A DNA stretch of 64,000 bases from Utricularia gibba (lineage: Eukaryota > Streptophyta > Magnoliopsida > Lamiales > Lentibulariaceae): contig CM007989.1 of the NCBI GenBank assembly GCA_002189035.1, positions 6,863,501-6,927,500 on the forward strand, given 5' to 3'. The position numbers and the translations under genes were made by a program. The notes under the pieces were generated by a model, which made no database searches, had not been told where the DNA came from, and saw only the letters and a program-made list of their open reading frames with translations. Positions 1-12,361 of this stretch are shown piece after piece (position 1 is the stretch's first letter; each line of letters starts with the position of its first letter).

Positions 1-1156
1 CCATTAAAATTTCACTATTTCTTACTAAATGTATATCACACACAATATTTTTACTGATATATAATATAATTGATAATAGTGAAATATTATTTTTAATAAG
101 TTTAATTCGAACATGATTTTATTTAAAAATCATAAGTCAACTTTGATTCAATGCAAATCGTCTCTCTCGACCCTCTACCTCTATTGTATATATTACATTT
201 ATGTTTTACCATATTAATAAATTTATTTATTTATTTATATCGATTTATCATATTAAATATACTAGTTATTCATACTCATAATTGATAATTTATAAATTAC
301 ATTTTTTATATTAATTTTGATGATAATTATTCAATTTATGTGAATAATTTATTATGACTTTAATTTCAAATAATGGTGTACAAATTGATTATTTGTGTAA
401 TATTCTGAGCCGATTCTCATTTGTCATTTTTAAAACAGTACAACCCACGTGTCCAAGAGAAATTAAGGGAAAAAAAAAACAACTTTAATTGCAAGTTCTT
501 AGTGGTAAGTGTCACATGGTCCAATAACGTTGACAGGTTTCTTGATTACCCACTATTTAATATGAATATTTATTGTCATCTTAATTATGTATATTTATGA
601 CGTAATTATACCACAGTTTTTTATCCTAATTTCGCCTTTTTATTATTTGTAACGCCCCTCGATGTTACTCAAATAGGTCTCGGAGTCAAACCTCAACGGA
701 CTAGTCGTTATTTTATATTATTTAAATAATTAAGAAAAATATTCTCAAGTATATGTGACTATCATCAAATGAGTATATGATAAATAAATTTAGATAAATT
801 TTCAGATGTTTATTCAAAAAGAAATGAATTGGGTATTACAATGAACTCACATGGGTGATAATTTTGATAATATAATTGATATATATTTCTGTATTTTTAA
901 ATGAAATATTTATACAAATAATTTGGAGGCTTGTTGTAATTTTTTAAAATTAATTTTAAAGTTATAGAAAAGAAGAAGACGTTCTGTTTGAAAAATTATG
1001 GTTGATTAAAAAATCACAAATCTGGATTAAATTAAATGAATAATTTTGGATTTGTTCAATTAATGATTTTTTTTTTTATGATAAATGATTTTCAAAGGTA
1101 ACGTGGTCGATCATCACTTTTGCTACTTATTATTTCCACGTCCGGAAGTTACAGAA
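1..1156. other. AT-rich intergenic, no gene seen
   Basis: This stretch is AT-rich with many stop codons in all frames. I see no convincing exon, RNA gene or complete transposon. It lies downstream of the minus-strand glycine-rich protein gene, so its right end probably holds that gene's 3' UTR. Confidence 0.6.
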
Positions 1157-1414
1157 TCACGGCGATGCTCCACCAGATCCTCCCTCGTCCTCATCATTGC
1201 CGTCCCCGCCGTGGGAGCCACCAAAACCAAAGCGTCCACCAAATCCGCCGCCTAATCCAACATCGATACCCGGCGCTTTCCCGCCGCGAAGATCAAATCC
1301 GCCGCCAACGCCGCCCGAAATGCCACCGGGAATTTTATCGAGCTCCCTAGCATGAATAACGCAAAGGAAGGATAAGATCACCAAAAGGAGGAGTCCCTTC
1401 TTAGCGCCACACAT
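1157..1414 (-). CDS. Small secreted glycine-rich protein
   Basis: A single-exon gene of 85 codons. The N-terminus MCGAKKGLLLLVILSFLCV is a classic signal peptide (basic start, Leu/Val core) with likely cleavage near HARE. The mature part is mostly glycine, with GGG-Phe/Val motifs between about residues 30 and 68, and ends in an acidic then Gly/Ser tail (DGNDEDEGGSGGASP). Secreted glycine-rich proteins of this size are usually cell-wall or apoplastic structural proteins; any finer role is inference. A TATA box lies about 75 bases upstream, which supports the chosen ATG. The opposite strand is also open over part of this stretch, but that frame is proline/arginine-rich and is a shadow of the GC-rich glycine codons. 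Confidence 0.8.
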   Translation of the reverse strand: MCGAKKGLLLLVILSFLCVIHARELDKIPGGISGGVGGGFDLRGGKAPGIDVGLGGGFGGRFGFGGSHGGDGNDEDEGGSGGASP

Positions 1415-1485
1415 TTTGGAAAAAATGTGCTCGAGGTGCCGATGGTGTGTGTATGTGCATGGGCTGATGGGGAGATGGGTGGATT

Positions 1486-1493
1486 TATTTATA
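1486..1493 (-). promoter_or_regulatory. TATA box of the glycine-rich protein gene
   Basis: On the minus strand the sequence reads TATAAATA, about 75 bases upstream of the ATG at 1414. Spacing fits a short 5' UTR of roughly 40-50 bases. Confidence 0.6.
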
Positions 1494-2107
1494 GAGGAGA
1501 TTGCGAGAGGGAATTAATTACATTGTGTTGAATTGCATACAGTGCTTCGACATTGGAACCACAAGCGAGGCTGCAAGGAAACTAATGGCTTTAATGGATT
1601 TCAGTAACGCATTGGTTTTTTGAAGTTTTCAACAGTTTCAAGGTGCTGCTGCTGTTGTTGCTAAGTCTGATTCACCTCTCCAGCCACCATTCCCTTTCGG
1701 AGTTCGGACCTGAATTCACAGTTCCAATGCTTCTTTTCATTTAGTTAGCTTCGTTGTCTGAATAGACCTGGGCTGCATTCCTGAAAATTATGGTATCAAA
1801 TTAGCGCTAATCATCAGAGCTAAACTCTGTGTTTCAGATTGCCAAGGCTGATGGCAATCTAAAGACTGGATTTTTGTCGTCCATCCTGTATCACACTTTC
1901 TCACAACAAAAAAAAAGAACTGTACAGTAATATATGAACACTCAGGCCATAGATTAGTGGCTCTCGGCCTTCAGAAATCGTCAGCCAAGTATTGCCCTTA
2001 TGGCGCCCGGTGATTTCCTTGGTTGTTAGTAGTCATCATTAATAATTAAGTAAAAAAGCTGTGTTTTTCCCAAGATTTTCATTTCTGAGATCATTTTCCA
2101 AGTTTCC

Positions 2108-3589
2108 ATGGCTTCTCTGCTGAGCCCTTCCCTCGGATTTTCACCAACCAAGGTACGGCTTAGAGCTTGCATCCGCCCTCCCGGATATCTGTGTTCAGGA
2201 ATGCCATTTTTTTGATGTTTTTGCTGTCTGAAAGGAACGGCTCTAAACTGCTCTTGTTTCCCTGTGATTGCGCAATTTTGATGCGATTTGAGAGCTTCTA
2301 GATTTCTTGATTTTACCGATTCGACCAATCCATGCCTTGATGCTCAATTGACAACCTTTTTGAGGTCCAATATATGTCCAATTTCAATTCTTTCTCTGGT
2401 TTTGGTTTTCGTTTGTCGGTGTGCACAGTGGCTGTGCAGCTTAATATCTTACGTGGGTGGGTGAGATGAGATGCTTATTCTCTATTAGTAGGTATTTTTT
2501 CTTTCAGAATCAGTGCGCCAGTTTTCATCTTGATAACCTGACACTCATTAGTTTTTTTGATTCTCTATAGCCAATGGGCTTGATGTGTTGAATACCGAAT
2601 TTGGGTTTTTTGAGTCAAGTTGTTACTGTAATGGGAATTGAGATGTTCTTAATCTTTAGGTCAACGGTGTTAGTGTGCGAAATCTTGCTGCAAATGAACA
2701 TTGGAGGAGATACCAAATAGTTTTTGGACATAATGCTGAGCACAGCAAGCGATATTACACAGTAAGAACCATGGTATCTCTGGAGGCAAATGTTCCTGCA
2801 AGGGGAGCTCTTGATGCTGAGGAACACAGCAGCACTGCTGGTAATATGCTGGTGTTACCATCCTTCTATCTCCCTTGTTCAGAGTTAACGTTAAATGGCA
2901 ATGGATATCTGGTATATATCCCCTTGTGGTTTTCGATAACGTTTTATGTCGCTCGCACTGCTAAAAGCAATGAGTGTGTGCAGCTCGTTTGTATCATGTT
3001 TTGAGGAATCTTCTTTGTTGTTCATTAACCGTAAGAGTTTCTGTTTCATGTTTGAAGATTATGGAGTTGTTGGTGTTCACCATGTGGGGATCTTATGTGA
3101 GAATCTTGAAAGGTCCCTGCACTTCTACCAGAACATTCTCGGTATTCTGTCTTGTTAAATTCCATTCTTTCCCTTGATGAAGATAAGCCTGAGCCCTTAC
3201 ATTGAAAGATCACTCGAGGTCTGAGCATCAACGAGGCACGACCACACGATAAGCTTCCATACAGAGGAGCCTGGCTGTGGGTGGGATCTGAGATGATACA
3301 TCTGATGGAGCTCCCGAATCCTGACCCCTTAATGGGTCGTCCTGAACATGGAGGTCGAGACCGTCATGCTTGCATCGCTATCCGGGATGTCTCCAAGCTG
3401 AAGGAAGTTCTAGACAAAGCTGGTACGCTTGGTTGTCCTCTTCGAAGTTTCCTGTTTGTTTTTGTGTGGATTGTGCTGATGGCTTGCTTCCATTTATCAG
3501 GTATACCATACACTTTCAGCCGCTCAGGGAGGCCAGCTATATTCACCAGAGACCCTGATGCAAATGCTCTTGAGTTTACACAAGTTTGA
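2108..3589 (+). CDS. Plastid-targeted VOC / glyoxalase I-like protein
   Basis: Five exons join in frame: 2108-2152, 2660-2840, 3058-3141, 3219-3422, 3501-3589, giving about 200 residues. Residues 1-75 are Ser/Arg/Ala-rich with few acids at the start (MASLLSPSLGFSPTK), consistent with a chloroplast transit peptide. From about residue 79 a single vicinal-oxygen-chelate domain follows: VVGVHHVGILCENLERSL at its start, then HDKLPYRGAWLWVG, IHLMELPNPDP, and the C-terminal DPDANALEFTQV. The HH pair and the C-terminal Glu sit where VOC metal ligands usually are. It belongs to the plant lactoylglutathione lyase/glyoxalase I-like family. A single VOC domain of this subtype need not be a true methylglyoxal-detoxifying GLYI, so the substrate is unknown. 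API5 follows on the same strand 384 bases downstream. Confidence 0.85.
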
Positions 3590-3973
3590 GTTGGATTCTG
3601 TAGCATTTGCAGTGCTTCTGCACCTTTGATAGTCTTCCTAGCTCTTTTGCATATACGAAACGGATAAGTACTTAAATTCGAACTTGGCTTCGTCGTCTTA
3701 CTGATGCTGTGCCCTACGTGAATCTTTGCTTGAACGTTGAAGAATGAAGAGTGTAACCAGATCATGAACATATGATGAAGATGATGAAGTTCACTCCCGT
3801 GAGAAAAAGTGGATTTTGGAAAGCGTGTTTCTCCTTCTTGGACTTTGGAAGCGCGTCTCTAAAAGGGCAAAAAACGCTAATGTGCCTTGCTGTGGCGATT
3901 GGCTGTCTTCGCTCCGTCGAGTACCAACGCTTAAACCCCACATTTAGCTTCCGTATCCCAATTCAAGTTCACT

Positions 3974-6900
3974 ATGGCGGACGCGGCAGACGATTCTAGG
4001 GATGTTGAGAAGCTCTACGAGTACTGCGAAAAGATTGGGGAAGCGCAAGATAAGTCTCAGGTTGATCTACTTGTTCCGGGATTCCATTGCTTTACACCGC
4101 TCAACTTTGCGGGTTTTGAAATGAAATTCTGGGTTTTGGATTTCTGATTCTGGGGATGGGGCAGAGTCGGGAGTACTATGAGGGATAATTGCTGCTGCAA
4201 ACGGGAGCGTGAAGGCAAAGCAGCTGGCGGCGCAGATGATTCCCAAGTTTTTTAAATATTTCCCTGACCTTTCGGAGCAAGCATTTGATCAGCATTTCTT
4301 TTTGTGCGAGGACGACGAGCTTGGTGTAAGTAATTTTGGCCATTTCCAATCAACTAATTTTATTTACCTTTTTTTTGTCTGTAAAACGGCTTGTTGTGTC
4401 GTGAATGTTCGAATTTTGAGTCAGATGAACCATATTCTTGGTCATGGGACGGCGCCTTTAAATTTGGTTGGAAAGATAAGATTGCTGTTTACAAAAAATT
4501 TTCAACAAAGTTCCTTCTGGATGCTAAAATAGAATGAGCATTAAATTAATGGTTTTAAATGTTTCTGAAGTTTGATTTCAATGTTGTTTGGGCTAAGTTG
4601 CGTGGTTTGATATCTGGTTTCACACTTACAGTGCCTACTTAACATATGAGCATTCTGCTTTTCTTAAGGTTCGGGTTCAGGCTATTCGCGGTCTTCCCCT
4701 TTTCTGCAAGGATACACCTGATAATCTCCCGAAAGTTGTTGATATTCTTGGTCAGCTCCTAGTTGCAGGTAACACAATCAATCAAGTATGTTTGTTCTCG
4801 TTTAATTAATTTTTCAGCTGTGAATCTATGTTAATGTTGGACGATTTATGTCAGGAGATAATGTGGAGCGTGATGCTGTGCATAAGGCTTTAATGACTTT
4901 ATTGCGACAGGATATCAAGAGTAAGAATCAGGAATATATAGAATTGTGTTGTTAATCTTCATACATTTCTGAGTCTATTGACTTTCATCTCTTATTTGGG
5001 TTGGGCGCTTGCTTATTTCTTTTTTCATTACTTTCTGAAATTTCTTTTACTTTTTCGATTGCAGCTTCATTAACAGCTTTGTTTAAATATATTGGAAGCA
5101 ATGATGACCGAAATGCAGAAGATGCCAGTGCATGGGATACCATTCGTGAGAAGGTTCTCTGCTTCATCAGGGATAGGGTATGAAAACGTTATCTGGTTTT
5201 CTCTTTGGTTTTAAGTTTTGGAGAGTCTTGCAAATCTCCAAGTGAATTCCATTTTAGGTGTTTCCCATTAAAACGGAGCTATTAAAACCAAAGGATGAAA
5301 TGGAGAGGCACATAACTAATCTCATAAAGCAGGTATTCCACCGATGTTGATAAGTATTGGATCGAAGAACTTTATGATGTAGCTTCTGTTCTGATCTTTT
5401 ACTATGATGCATTTGAGGCTCAATACTTCTAGATTACATTTATCTCCTTCATTTGAATTTCAGAACTTAAATGATGTGACGGCTGTTGAACTTAAATTGT
5501 TCATGGACTTTTTAAAGAGCTTAAGCTTATTTGGGGAAAACGCCCCAGTGGAGAGAGTTCAAGAACTTGTTGAGATTGTTGAGAGTCAAGCAGATTTGGA
5601 TGCACAGTTTAATGTAAGCTTGTGATGAGATATTTTTGGGTTGTTTTTTTTCACCCTATTCTTTTTCTGCCCCGATGCTATGTGAAAGACTTTGTTGTAA
5701 ACATGATATTATACTTTATTTAAAAATTATCTTGAGCTATTGAGATTTGTTTTTTATGTGCCAGCACTATATTCACTCATATTATACTTTTGCTCTCAAT
5801 GTCTATATGGTTGGATCATTTTCGGAAAGGTTTCTTCCTATTGATTTTCTTTTTCTGAGGATTGCTCTAATGGAAGTTAATGTTCCTTTGTGTATTTTTA
5901 CCCGATGGGCAAGTCCATTCCTCTGTTATGCTTTGTAAAATGGTGGAAATATGCTAAACCCCCACTTCCTTACCCGTCTCCTCTTCTAAATACAGGTATC
6001 TGATGATGATCACATTGCTCGATATATCTCTTCCTTGCAAATGGCCTTACCCTTTATTGCAGTAAGTGAATTTTATTCATAAATTTGTATTATAAGCTAA
6101 CAAATTAATGAAAAATTACTCATAACCACAGAGGGGTGCATCAAGCAGTAAGTTCCTCAATTACTTGAGCAAGCAGATTATCCCTGTATTTGATAAGGTA
6201 TTCCTAAAAGCAAGTCCTTTTTTTTTTTTTGCTTGGCTACAAGCTATCAATTGCTATAACTGTCGATAAAGCAAATCCGGGATATCTTCTTTTTTCTAAA
6301 AGGTGTGAAATGTGCATCAACAATCATTCTCAATAATCTATTTGCAATTTATTTTTCATTTATCATCTGGATTATAATGTTGGTATTGAAAAGGTCACTT
6401 TGATCGTTGCAAGGAGCTTTTTTGTTGGAAATCTTGATCTCTGAATTGCTGTTGATTTTGCTTTTCTTAATCGTTCTAAAGTGTTGCATCTTCAGCTTTC
6501 TGAAGAACAAAAATTGAGCTTGCTCAAGAGCATAGCTGAGAGTTCCTTATATGCTAAACCACAAGATTCAAGACAGCTACTCCCATCTATTGTTCAACTC
6601 TTAAAGGTATGGTTTCTTGCATGTCTGTTGGTGAATATCCATTTTCTCCATCCGTTAAAATAATCATATGTACTTTCTTTTCCATCCTTTGTGACCGATT
6701 TTACATTGATTCCTGAATCATTTCAAATTAATGGAATATTTGGTACAGACTGATGATCTACTGTCGTAGTTTATATGTGGGAAATCATTTACTTGTCTAT
6801 TGCTGTGTCATTGACAGTTTGTTGTAATTGCTTCGTGTCCTGGTATTTTTTCTTATTCAATCTTCCTTTTTAATACTCTTTCATTCCAGAAATATATGGT

Positions 6901-8085
6901 TAGAAGGAAGATTGAGGATATGAATTTCACATCCAACGAGTGCTTGTTATATTCGTTTCACCATTTATCTCACAAGGTAAGTTTCAGTGGCAGATAATGC
7001 CTAATCAACTCTGCATATTACGGGTCTATATAATACTTTATTATTTTGAAACTTTCAGACCCCCAATGCTACAAACAGCCTCTGTGGATACAAGATTGTC
7101 ACTGGGCAACCCTCTGATCGACTTGGTGAAGATTTCACGGAACTGTATAAAGATTTCACAGAGAGGTTCTTTCACGACTTGCATTTACTGTGTGCCAACC
7201 ATGACTTCCATGTCTCATTTTTTTTTTTTCTGTGGAATGATCTCACTGCAAGGTAGTACTCCTCTTTGTGTTCCCCTTGTGTTTCTAATATCTCTAATTC
7301 TCTGTTAGATTGACAACCATGGAGGAATTAGCCAAGGCAATGATTAAAAAATTGACACAGGGCATGGTCGAGCACAATAAAGCCATGGCATCCGCTAAGA
7401 CAGAAGAGGAAAAAGAATCAGTTGTACGTCTTCTTCTTGTTCCTTTCTTGCTCTGCGTTTTTTTGGATCAGAGAATTTTCTGGGCTTTCTCTGTTCATTG
7501 GTTTTGTTAAAGCTGTTCTTCCCATTCATCCACTACTTTTCCTATACCGCAGAAGAAGCAGAAGCAAAATGCTACCGCTAGTCTTCGCTCCTGCAATAAT
7601 ATACTGACATTGACTCAGGTAACCACTTTCTTAACCATTTCGCCTTTTCTTACATGCTGTTTCTTCTCTCTACATTGGCTTCCTGTCGTCTCCTTTCTGA
7701 TTTTATGAGCTGTAATCCTGAGGTAGCCATTGCACTCAAAGGCTCCTTCATTCATTGGGGACCAGAAAGTTGCCTTATCCTGGAAAGAGGCAACCAAAAC
7801 TTCAGTAACCACCAGTACCTCTGCGGGGTAAGGATAGCCTTTTCAACACTCACTTTCTGGCATCCCTAGAGTTCAGTTCTAAAAATAATGGCGTGCCATT
7901 GCAGGCAAAAACGACCGGCACCAGCTTCGAATGTGCCTGGCACAAATGCCACAAAGAAGGGAAGAGGAGGAGGCCTACAAAACCAACTCATTAAACGAGC
8001 AGCATTCGAAGCCTTGAGTGGCACTGCAAGAGGAAGAGGAAGTGGAATCTGGAGGGGACGCGGAAGGGGCAGGAGTTACCGCTGA
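3974..8085 (+). CDS. API5: Apoptosis inhibitor 5 (API5)-like HEAT/ARM protein; apparent frameshift in exon 2
   Basis: Sixteen exons are readable: 3974-4060, 4165-4325, 4669-4768, 4855-4920, 5065-5177, 5258-5332, 5464-5613, 5996-6061, 6132-6197, 6496-6606, 6890-6976, 7059-7165, 7309-7423, 7553-7618, 7727-7827, 7905-8085. With one base restored in exon 2 the product would be about 550 residues, normal for plant API5. Recognised segments include KAKQLAAQMIPKFFKYFP, RVQAIRGLPLFCKDTPDN, RGASSSKFLNYLSKQIIP, NATNSLCGYKIVTGQPSD and a Gly/Arg-rich tail (GRGSGIWRGRGRGRSYR) typical of RNA-associated nuclear proteins. API5 is a helical-repeat anti-apoptotic scaffold linked to E2F and Acinus in animals; the rice homologue acts in tapetal cell death. 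Exon 2 is 161 bases where 162 are required, and its frame meets TAA at 4186-4188. All other exon phases agree, so this is either a one-base assembly error or a recent knockout. Confidence 0.85.
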
Positions 8086-9508
8086 AAAAAACATGAAGAT
8101 TTTAGTTTCTAACGTGCCGGTTCCTACTCTTCCAGTTTTAGTTAAGTTGATTCATTTGGTTTACTTTCCTTTACCTCGGTGATTTTCAATTGACTCCCAC
8201 TCACCTCTGGTTTAGGTTAGCTCTGGCTTCGATTTTTGAGTGGTGGTCTCCCGTTTTGATATTTAGAAAGTGGTTCTGAAATACTGCAACTTTTAGTAAA
8301 CACCATCCAGCCCAAGTAGCCATGAATGGATTCTTCCGCTTTAATATCAGAATCTTGTTGGGTTTTGGATGAATGGTAGGCCTATCACAGCGCAATGTTG
8401 GGAGATGCAATGCAATGGGCCACATACCAAACCAGCCGATCATCCAAAGAGCTTGTCATGCATGGAAATAAGGGTATCGGAAATGGACTGTACACCAACG
8501 GGGTGTCACTTCAAACGTGCCATTCGCCATATCCTCTTGGGATTCATTCTGATCTCACTCTGCAGTGGAAAATGCTGCCGCGGATTCACCCCCGGTATGT
8601 CGGCTTGCATGCCGGACGCGTCGAGATGGCCCGGACGCGGCACCACGTGGTCTGGTTTGGTTCGCCTTGTCCAAAATTTCCCACAGTATGTCTGTCGGGA
8701 CGTGGACAGGCTCTCTGCCGACCCACAATAGCACAGGAATGTGCGCGTACGGATGGGGAATCCTTGTTGCTTTCTATATTCATTGAACCCCCGGGAAGGT
8801 TTTCTGCACGCCAATCAGCATCACCGTTGAAGGAGATGGGTTCATCGATTCTGGCCGACAGGATAAAATTCATTCATCTGCTCCCGATCCCACTGGTGTA
8901 TGCTTTGTGGGGGGCCTAAGCAAGGTGCTATTCTTCTTCTTCTTTCTTTTAATCCCACTGGTATATGCTACTTACGTGTGGCCTGTGGGGGTCCCCGGAA
9001 AGTCTCAGTGTGGCCGTGAAAAGGCCGATACCGGACCACTTTGGCAAGTGCTGTACAGCCGAACTTCTGGCTTACTTTTAGCGCTCGCTCTCACTTACCA
9101 AATCTTTTCTAGAGAATATTTGGTAAGTAGGGAAGGTGTAGTGTGATAAATGGGATTTTATAGCTCTCGTTTTCGCATTTGTGGAAGCTAGAAATAGGGG
9201 CCAGTGTATCCGACTCCCGTGGTGGAAGGAGGGAGTGAGAGAGGGTGCTGCGTCCAACAGCATAGATCACGGATCTGTGGATCGTGGGCCATGAGTAGGT
9301 GACCAGCCGATCCGTGGAGCGCAGCACAGAAGAAGTTACTGTACCAAGGGATTAACCAGCCCTCCTTTTGCTTTAACGCTTTTCTCGATCGCCAGTCAAA
9401 TCGCGCAAGTTCCTATCCTGTAAAACGGTAGCTTCCACGTACAATCCATGGTAACTTTGGGGTTTTGACTTCCCAGGCGTAGGAGCGAAGCGGAGAGACT
9501 GAATAGCC
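8086..9508. other. Intergenic: API5 3' UTR and NCL upstream region
   Basis: There is no supported gene. The middle (about 8370-8920) is less AT-rich and open in several frames on both strands, but shows no family signature or codon pattern. A short direct repeat (ATCCCACTGGTGTATGCT at about 8887, again with one change at about 8950) and an inverted repeat at 9093-9128 are visible. The last few hundred bases probably hold the NCL promoter and 5' UTR. Confidence 0.5.
9093..9128. repeat. Perfect 11-bp inverted repeat (hairpin) upstream of NCL
   Basis: ACTTACCAAAT (9093-9103) is followed after 14 bases by its exact reverse complement, ATTTGGTAAGT (9118-9128). The loop contains TCTAGA. It may be a hairpin, a relic of a small inverted-repeat element, or a dyad binding site. 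Confidence 0.5.
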
Positions 9509-12210
9509 ATGGGTCGGCGAATTTCATGTGTCGTCACCGTTCTTATCCTCTTGTGGGGTTGTGGCCTCACCTACGGTCGTCGTGTTTCCGACCGGGATTT
9601 TCAGCCATTTCTACGTCTTCCATCGGCGGCGGAGGAATGCGAACAGACTTACGGGTTCTTGCCGTGTACCTCGTCTGCGTTTGGGAATCTGTTCTTGATT
9701 TTGGTGTATGGCTATCTCATGTTCCTCGCGGCGTCGTATTTGTCGCATGGGAGTGAGTTGCTGCTTGAGATCTTGGGACCTGGGATTGTTGGCGGGCTGT
9801 TTCTTCCTATCCTTGGAGCACTTCCTGACGCGATGCTGATCTTGGGTTAGTCCCCACATCTTAAGATTGTGGGCTCCTCTCCCCGTTATGTTGGACTCAT
9901 TTGATTGCACCAAGTTTGAAATTTGACATGATTGTGTTTGTGAAAATTCCCAATCAAGGTTTTGGGGTTGCCCCTTATCAGTAACTGTTCCCAATGTTCG
10001 GGTACACCCTCTGAAATTGAGGACATCCATTTTCTCATTCTCAGTATGATTTCCTGAATATAAACCTAACTGGATCTATTTCAAGGAAACTGCCATGCCA
10101 TTTTCTCCTTGTCGGGGGCATCAATTTGGTGACAACGGAATCTTTTATGACTGTGATAATACCATTTTGGAATCTCTTTTATCCTGAGAAGATAGAATGG
10201 GAATCTCGAATCCAAGACACTGAATACTCACTATAAAAAAGTTACTTTTTTATGAGCTTTCTTATGGATTCTCTTTTTTTACAGTGTCGGGATTGTCTGG
10301 AAGCACTGATACTGCTCAAAGCCAGGTGTCCGTGGGAATGGGATTGCTGGCTGGTTCAACGGTCATGCTTTTAACTGTAATCTGGGGTAGCTGTATTATC
10401 GTCGGTAAATGTGATCTGAATGAGGATTCAAAGGCAGTTGACTCAAGAGACACAAAAGGCTTCAGTATTACTGGTTTGTCTTTTCTGCTTTGCTGGGTTC
10501 TTAAGGGATTGATGTTCGTGCTTTGCTTCGTGTCCTGTCCTTATCGAATCATATCTGGATATTTGCATTTGTTTTCGGGATTGCCATAGTTATCATCGTT
10601 GTCACCTTACTGGATTCGGATCAAATAGGATAATCATTGTCCAGAGTCAAGAATTCAAGCTTAAGCATGTACCCATAATCTTCCAAGAAAAGAACATTCA
10701 TGCTCCTTTCTCTCTGATTAGTGCAGGTTCAGGTGTTAGCACAGATATTTGGACAAGCTATGCAGGCATAATTATGACTGTCTCCGTAATTCCATTTGTG
10801 ATCGTCCAACTTCCTCAAATGCTGAACATCGAATCAGGGAAACACGTGGTTGTTTTGATTGCTCTGATTGTTTCAGTTTCACTTCTCATTGCCTATTGCC
10901 TGTACCAGGTATCCCACTTTTCATTTCAGTGGTTACTGTGTTGCATACGTAAATCTTGTGCTCCATTTTAATGATCATCTGATGTCCATGTGAACTGCAC
11001 AGATTTTGCAGCCGTTGGTGCAAAGGAGACGGCTTGCATTTGTAAAGCACACACATGTTGTATCTGGGATATTAATGAAGCTGAAGACGGAGAGGTTTTT
11101 CTCTGAGAATGGAAACCTCGAAAGAGATGACTTGAAGAAGTAAGATTGATGACTAACCAGCGTGTGATTAGTTACACAGTGCTTCCAAGAATTCTAGTGT
11201 TCATTGCATTTTCTGATCATTTCTGTTATTTATGCAGGCTGTTTGATTCTATTGATGACAATGGTGATGGGCAACTCACACACTCAGAACTAAGAGCACT
11301 GATTGCTGGAATCCAGTTGAGGGACTTAAATCTAGATGTGAATGAGGCCTTGGAAAAGGTTATGAAGGATTTCGATACCAGCTGTGATTCAAGAGTTGAT
11401 TTTGACGAGTTTGTAGCCGGATTTGGGAGATGGCTGGGTGTAGCCAGAAGTAACCGTTCTCCTGCCCAAGTTGGTACCATGGAGCACATAGACGATTTTC
11501 ACGTGGTAAGTTGTTTGGTGATCTGGTTTTATTTTAACATTTTTACTTAGTCAATGCATCTATCAAATCATCTTGCTCCAGCAAACAATGAGAGAATATG
11601 ATCTTTTGGGTGATCAAAGTAATGATGTTGATGAGGGTGCCGACAATCCTAAATGGACAGCAGTTATACCCGTGCTTTGGCTGCTGTTGGGAACTGTCAT
11701 TGCAGCTGCATTCGCAGACCCCCTTGTGGATGCTGTTGATAACTTTTCAGCAGCCACAAGCATCCCTTCATTTTTCATTTCATTCATAGCACTCCCTCTT
11801 GCTACCAACTCCAGCGAGGCAGTATCTGCCATTATATTTGCCAGCAGAAAGAAGCGGAGATCTGCTTCCTTGACATTCTCCGAGGTAAGAAGTGATTGCA
11901 GCCTCTCCCCTGCTTCTTTGTATTTGCATTTCTAGCTTACCACATTGTTCCCCCCGTTCAGTTATACGGTGCTGTCACCATGAACAATGTCCTCTGCCTG
12001 TCGGTCTTCCTGGCGCTCGTGTACCTTAGAGGACTAGTGTGGGACTTCTCCTCCGAAGTGCTGGTAATCCTGATCGTGTGCATCGTGATGGGCGTCTTTG
12101 CCAGCATTCGCACCAACTTCCCCCTGTGGACATCATTGCTCGCCTTTGCGCTGTATCCATTTTCTTTGGCCGTCATCTACGTTCTCGACTACGTCTTCGG
12201 CTGGACATAG
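9509..12210 (+). CDS. NCL: Sodium/calcium exchanger NCL (NCX-like, EF-hand)
   Basis: Seven exons keep frame: 9509-9845, 10285-10473, 10727-10908, 11003-11139, 11238-11505, 11582-11884, 11962-12210, giving 554 residues. A signal peptide (MGRRISCVVTVLILLWGCG) leads into the first exchanger half, whose alpha-repeat is visible around GPGIVGGLFLPILGALPD. A central cytosolic loop has two EF-hands: DDNGDGQLTHSE (about 288-299, canonical) and DTSCDSRVDFDE (about 328-339, Ser in place of the usual Gly at position 6). The second membrane half carries FISFIALPLATNSSEAVS, and the protein ends in a hydrophobic helix and FGWT. Plant NCL proteins are tonoplast or plasma-membrane Na+/Ca2+ exchangers in salt and Ca2+ homeostasis; the EF-hands suggest Ca2+ gating. 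A tandem repeat array with poly(A)-like signals follows. Confidence 0.92.
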
Positions 12211-12361
12211 TTCTTCAGGTTCTGATCCAATCACCTCTGATGCAATGGACGTTCATCTACTTAGTGTTGGTTCTAATCTCCTGATCTCATGTAGCCACGG
12301 CAAGCAATGAATGAACTCGTCTTGGCTTGCTCTTGCATGGCTTTGCTTTAGGCTTTCCATG

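Noticed and set aside
3364-3771. 135-codon minus-strand open frame over the VOC gene
   Set aside because: It is a shadow of VOC exons 4-5 plus the intron, with no family match.
8395-8919. 174-codon open frame on the plus strand between API5 and NCL
   Set aside because: Several overlapping frames on both strands are open in the same GC-richer stretch, and none shows a domain, signal peptide or splice pattern. It is probably chance.
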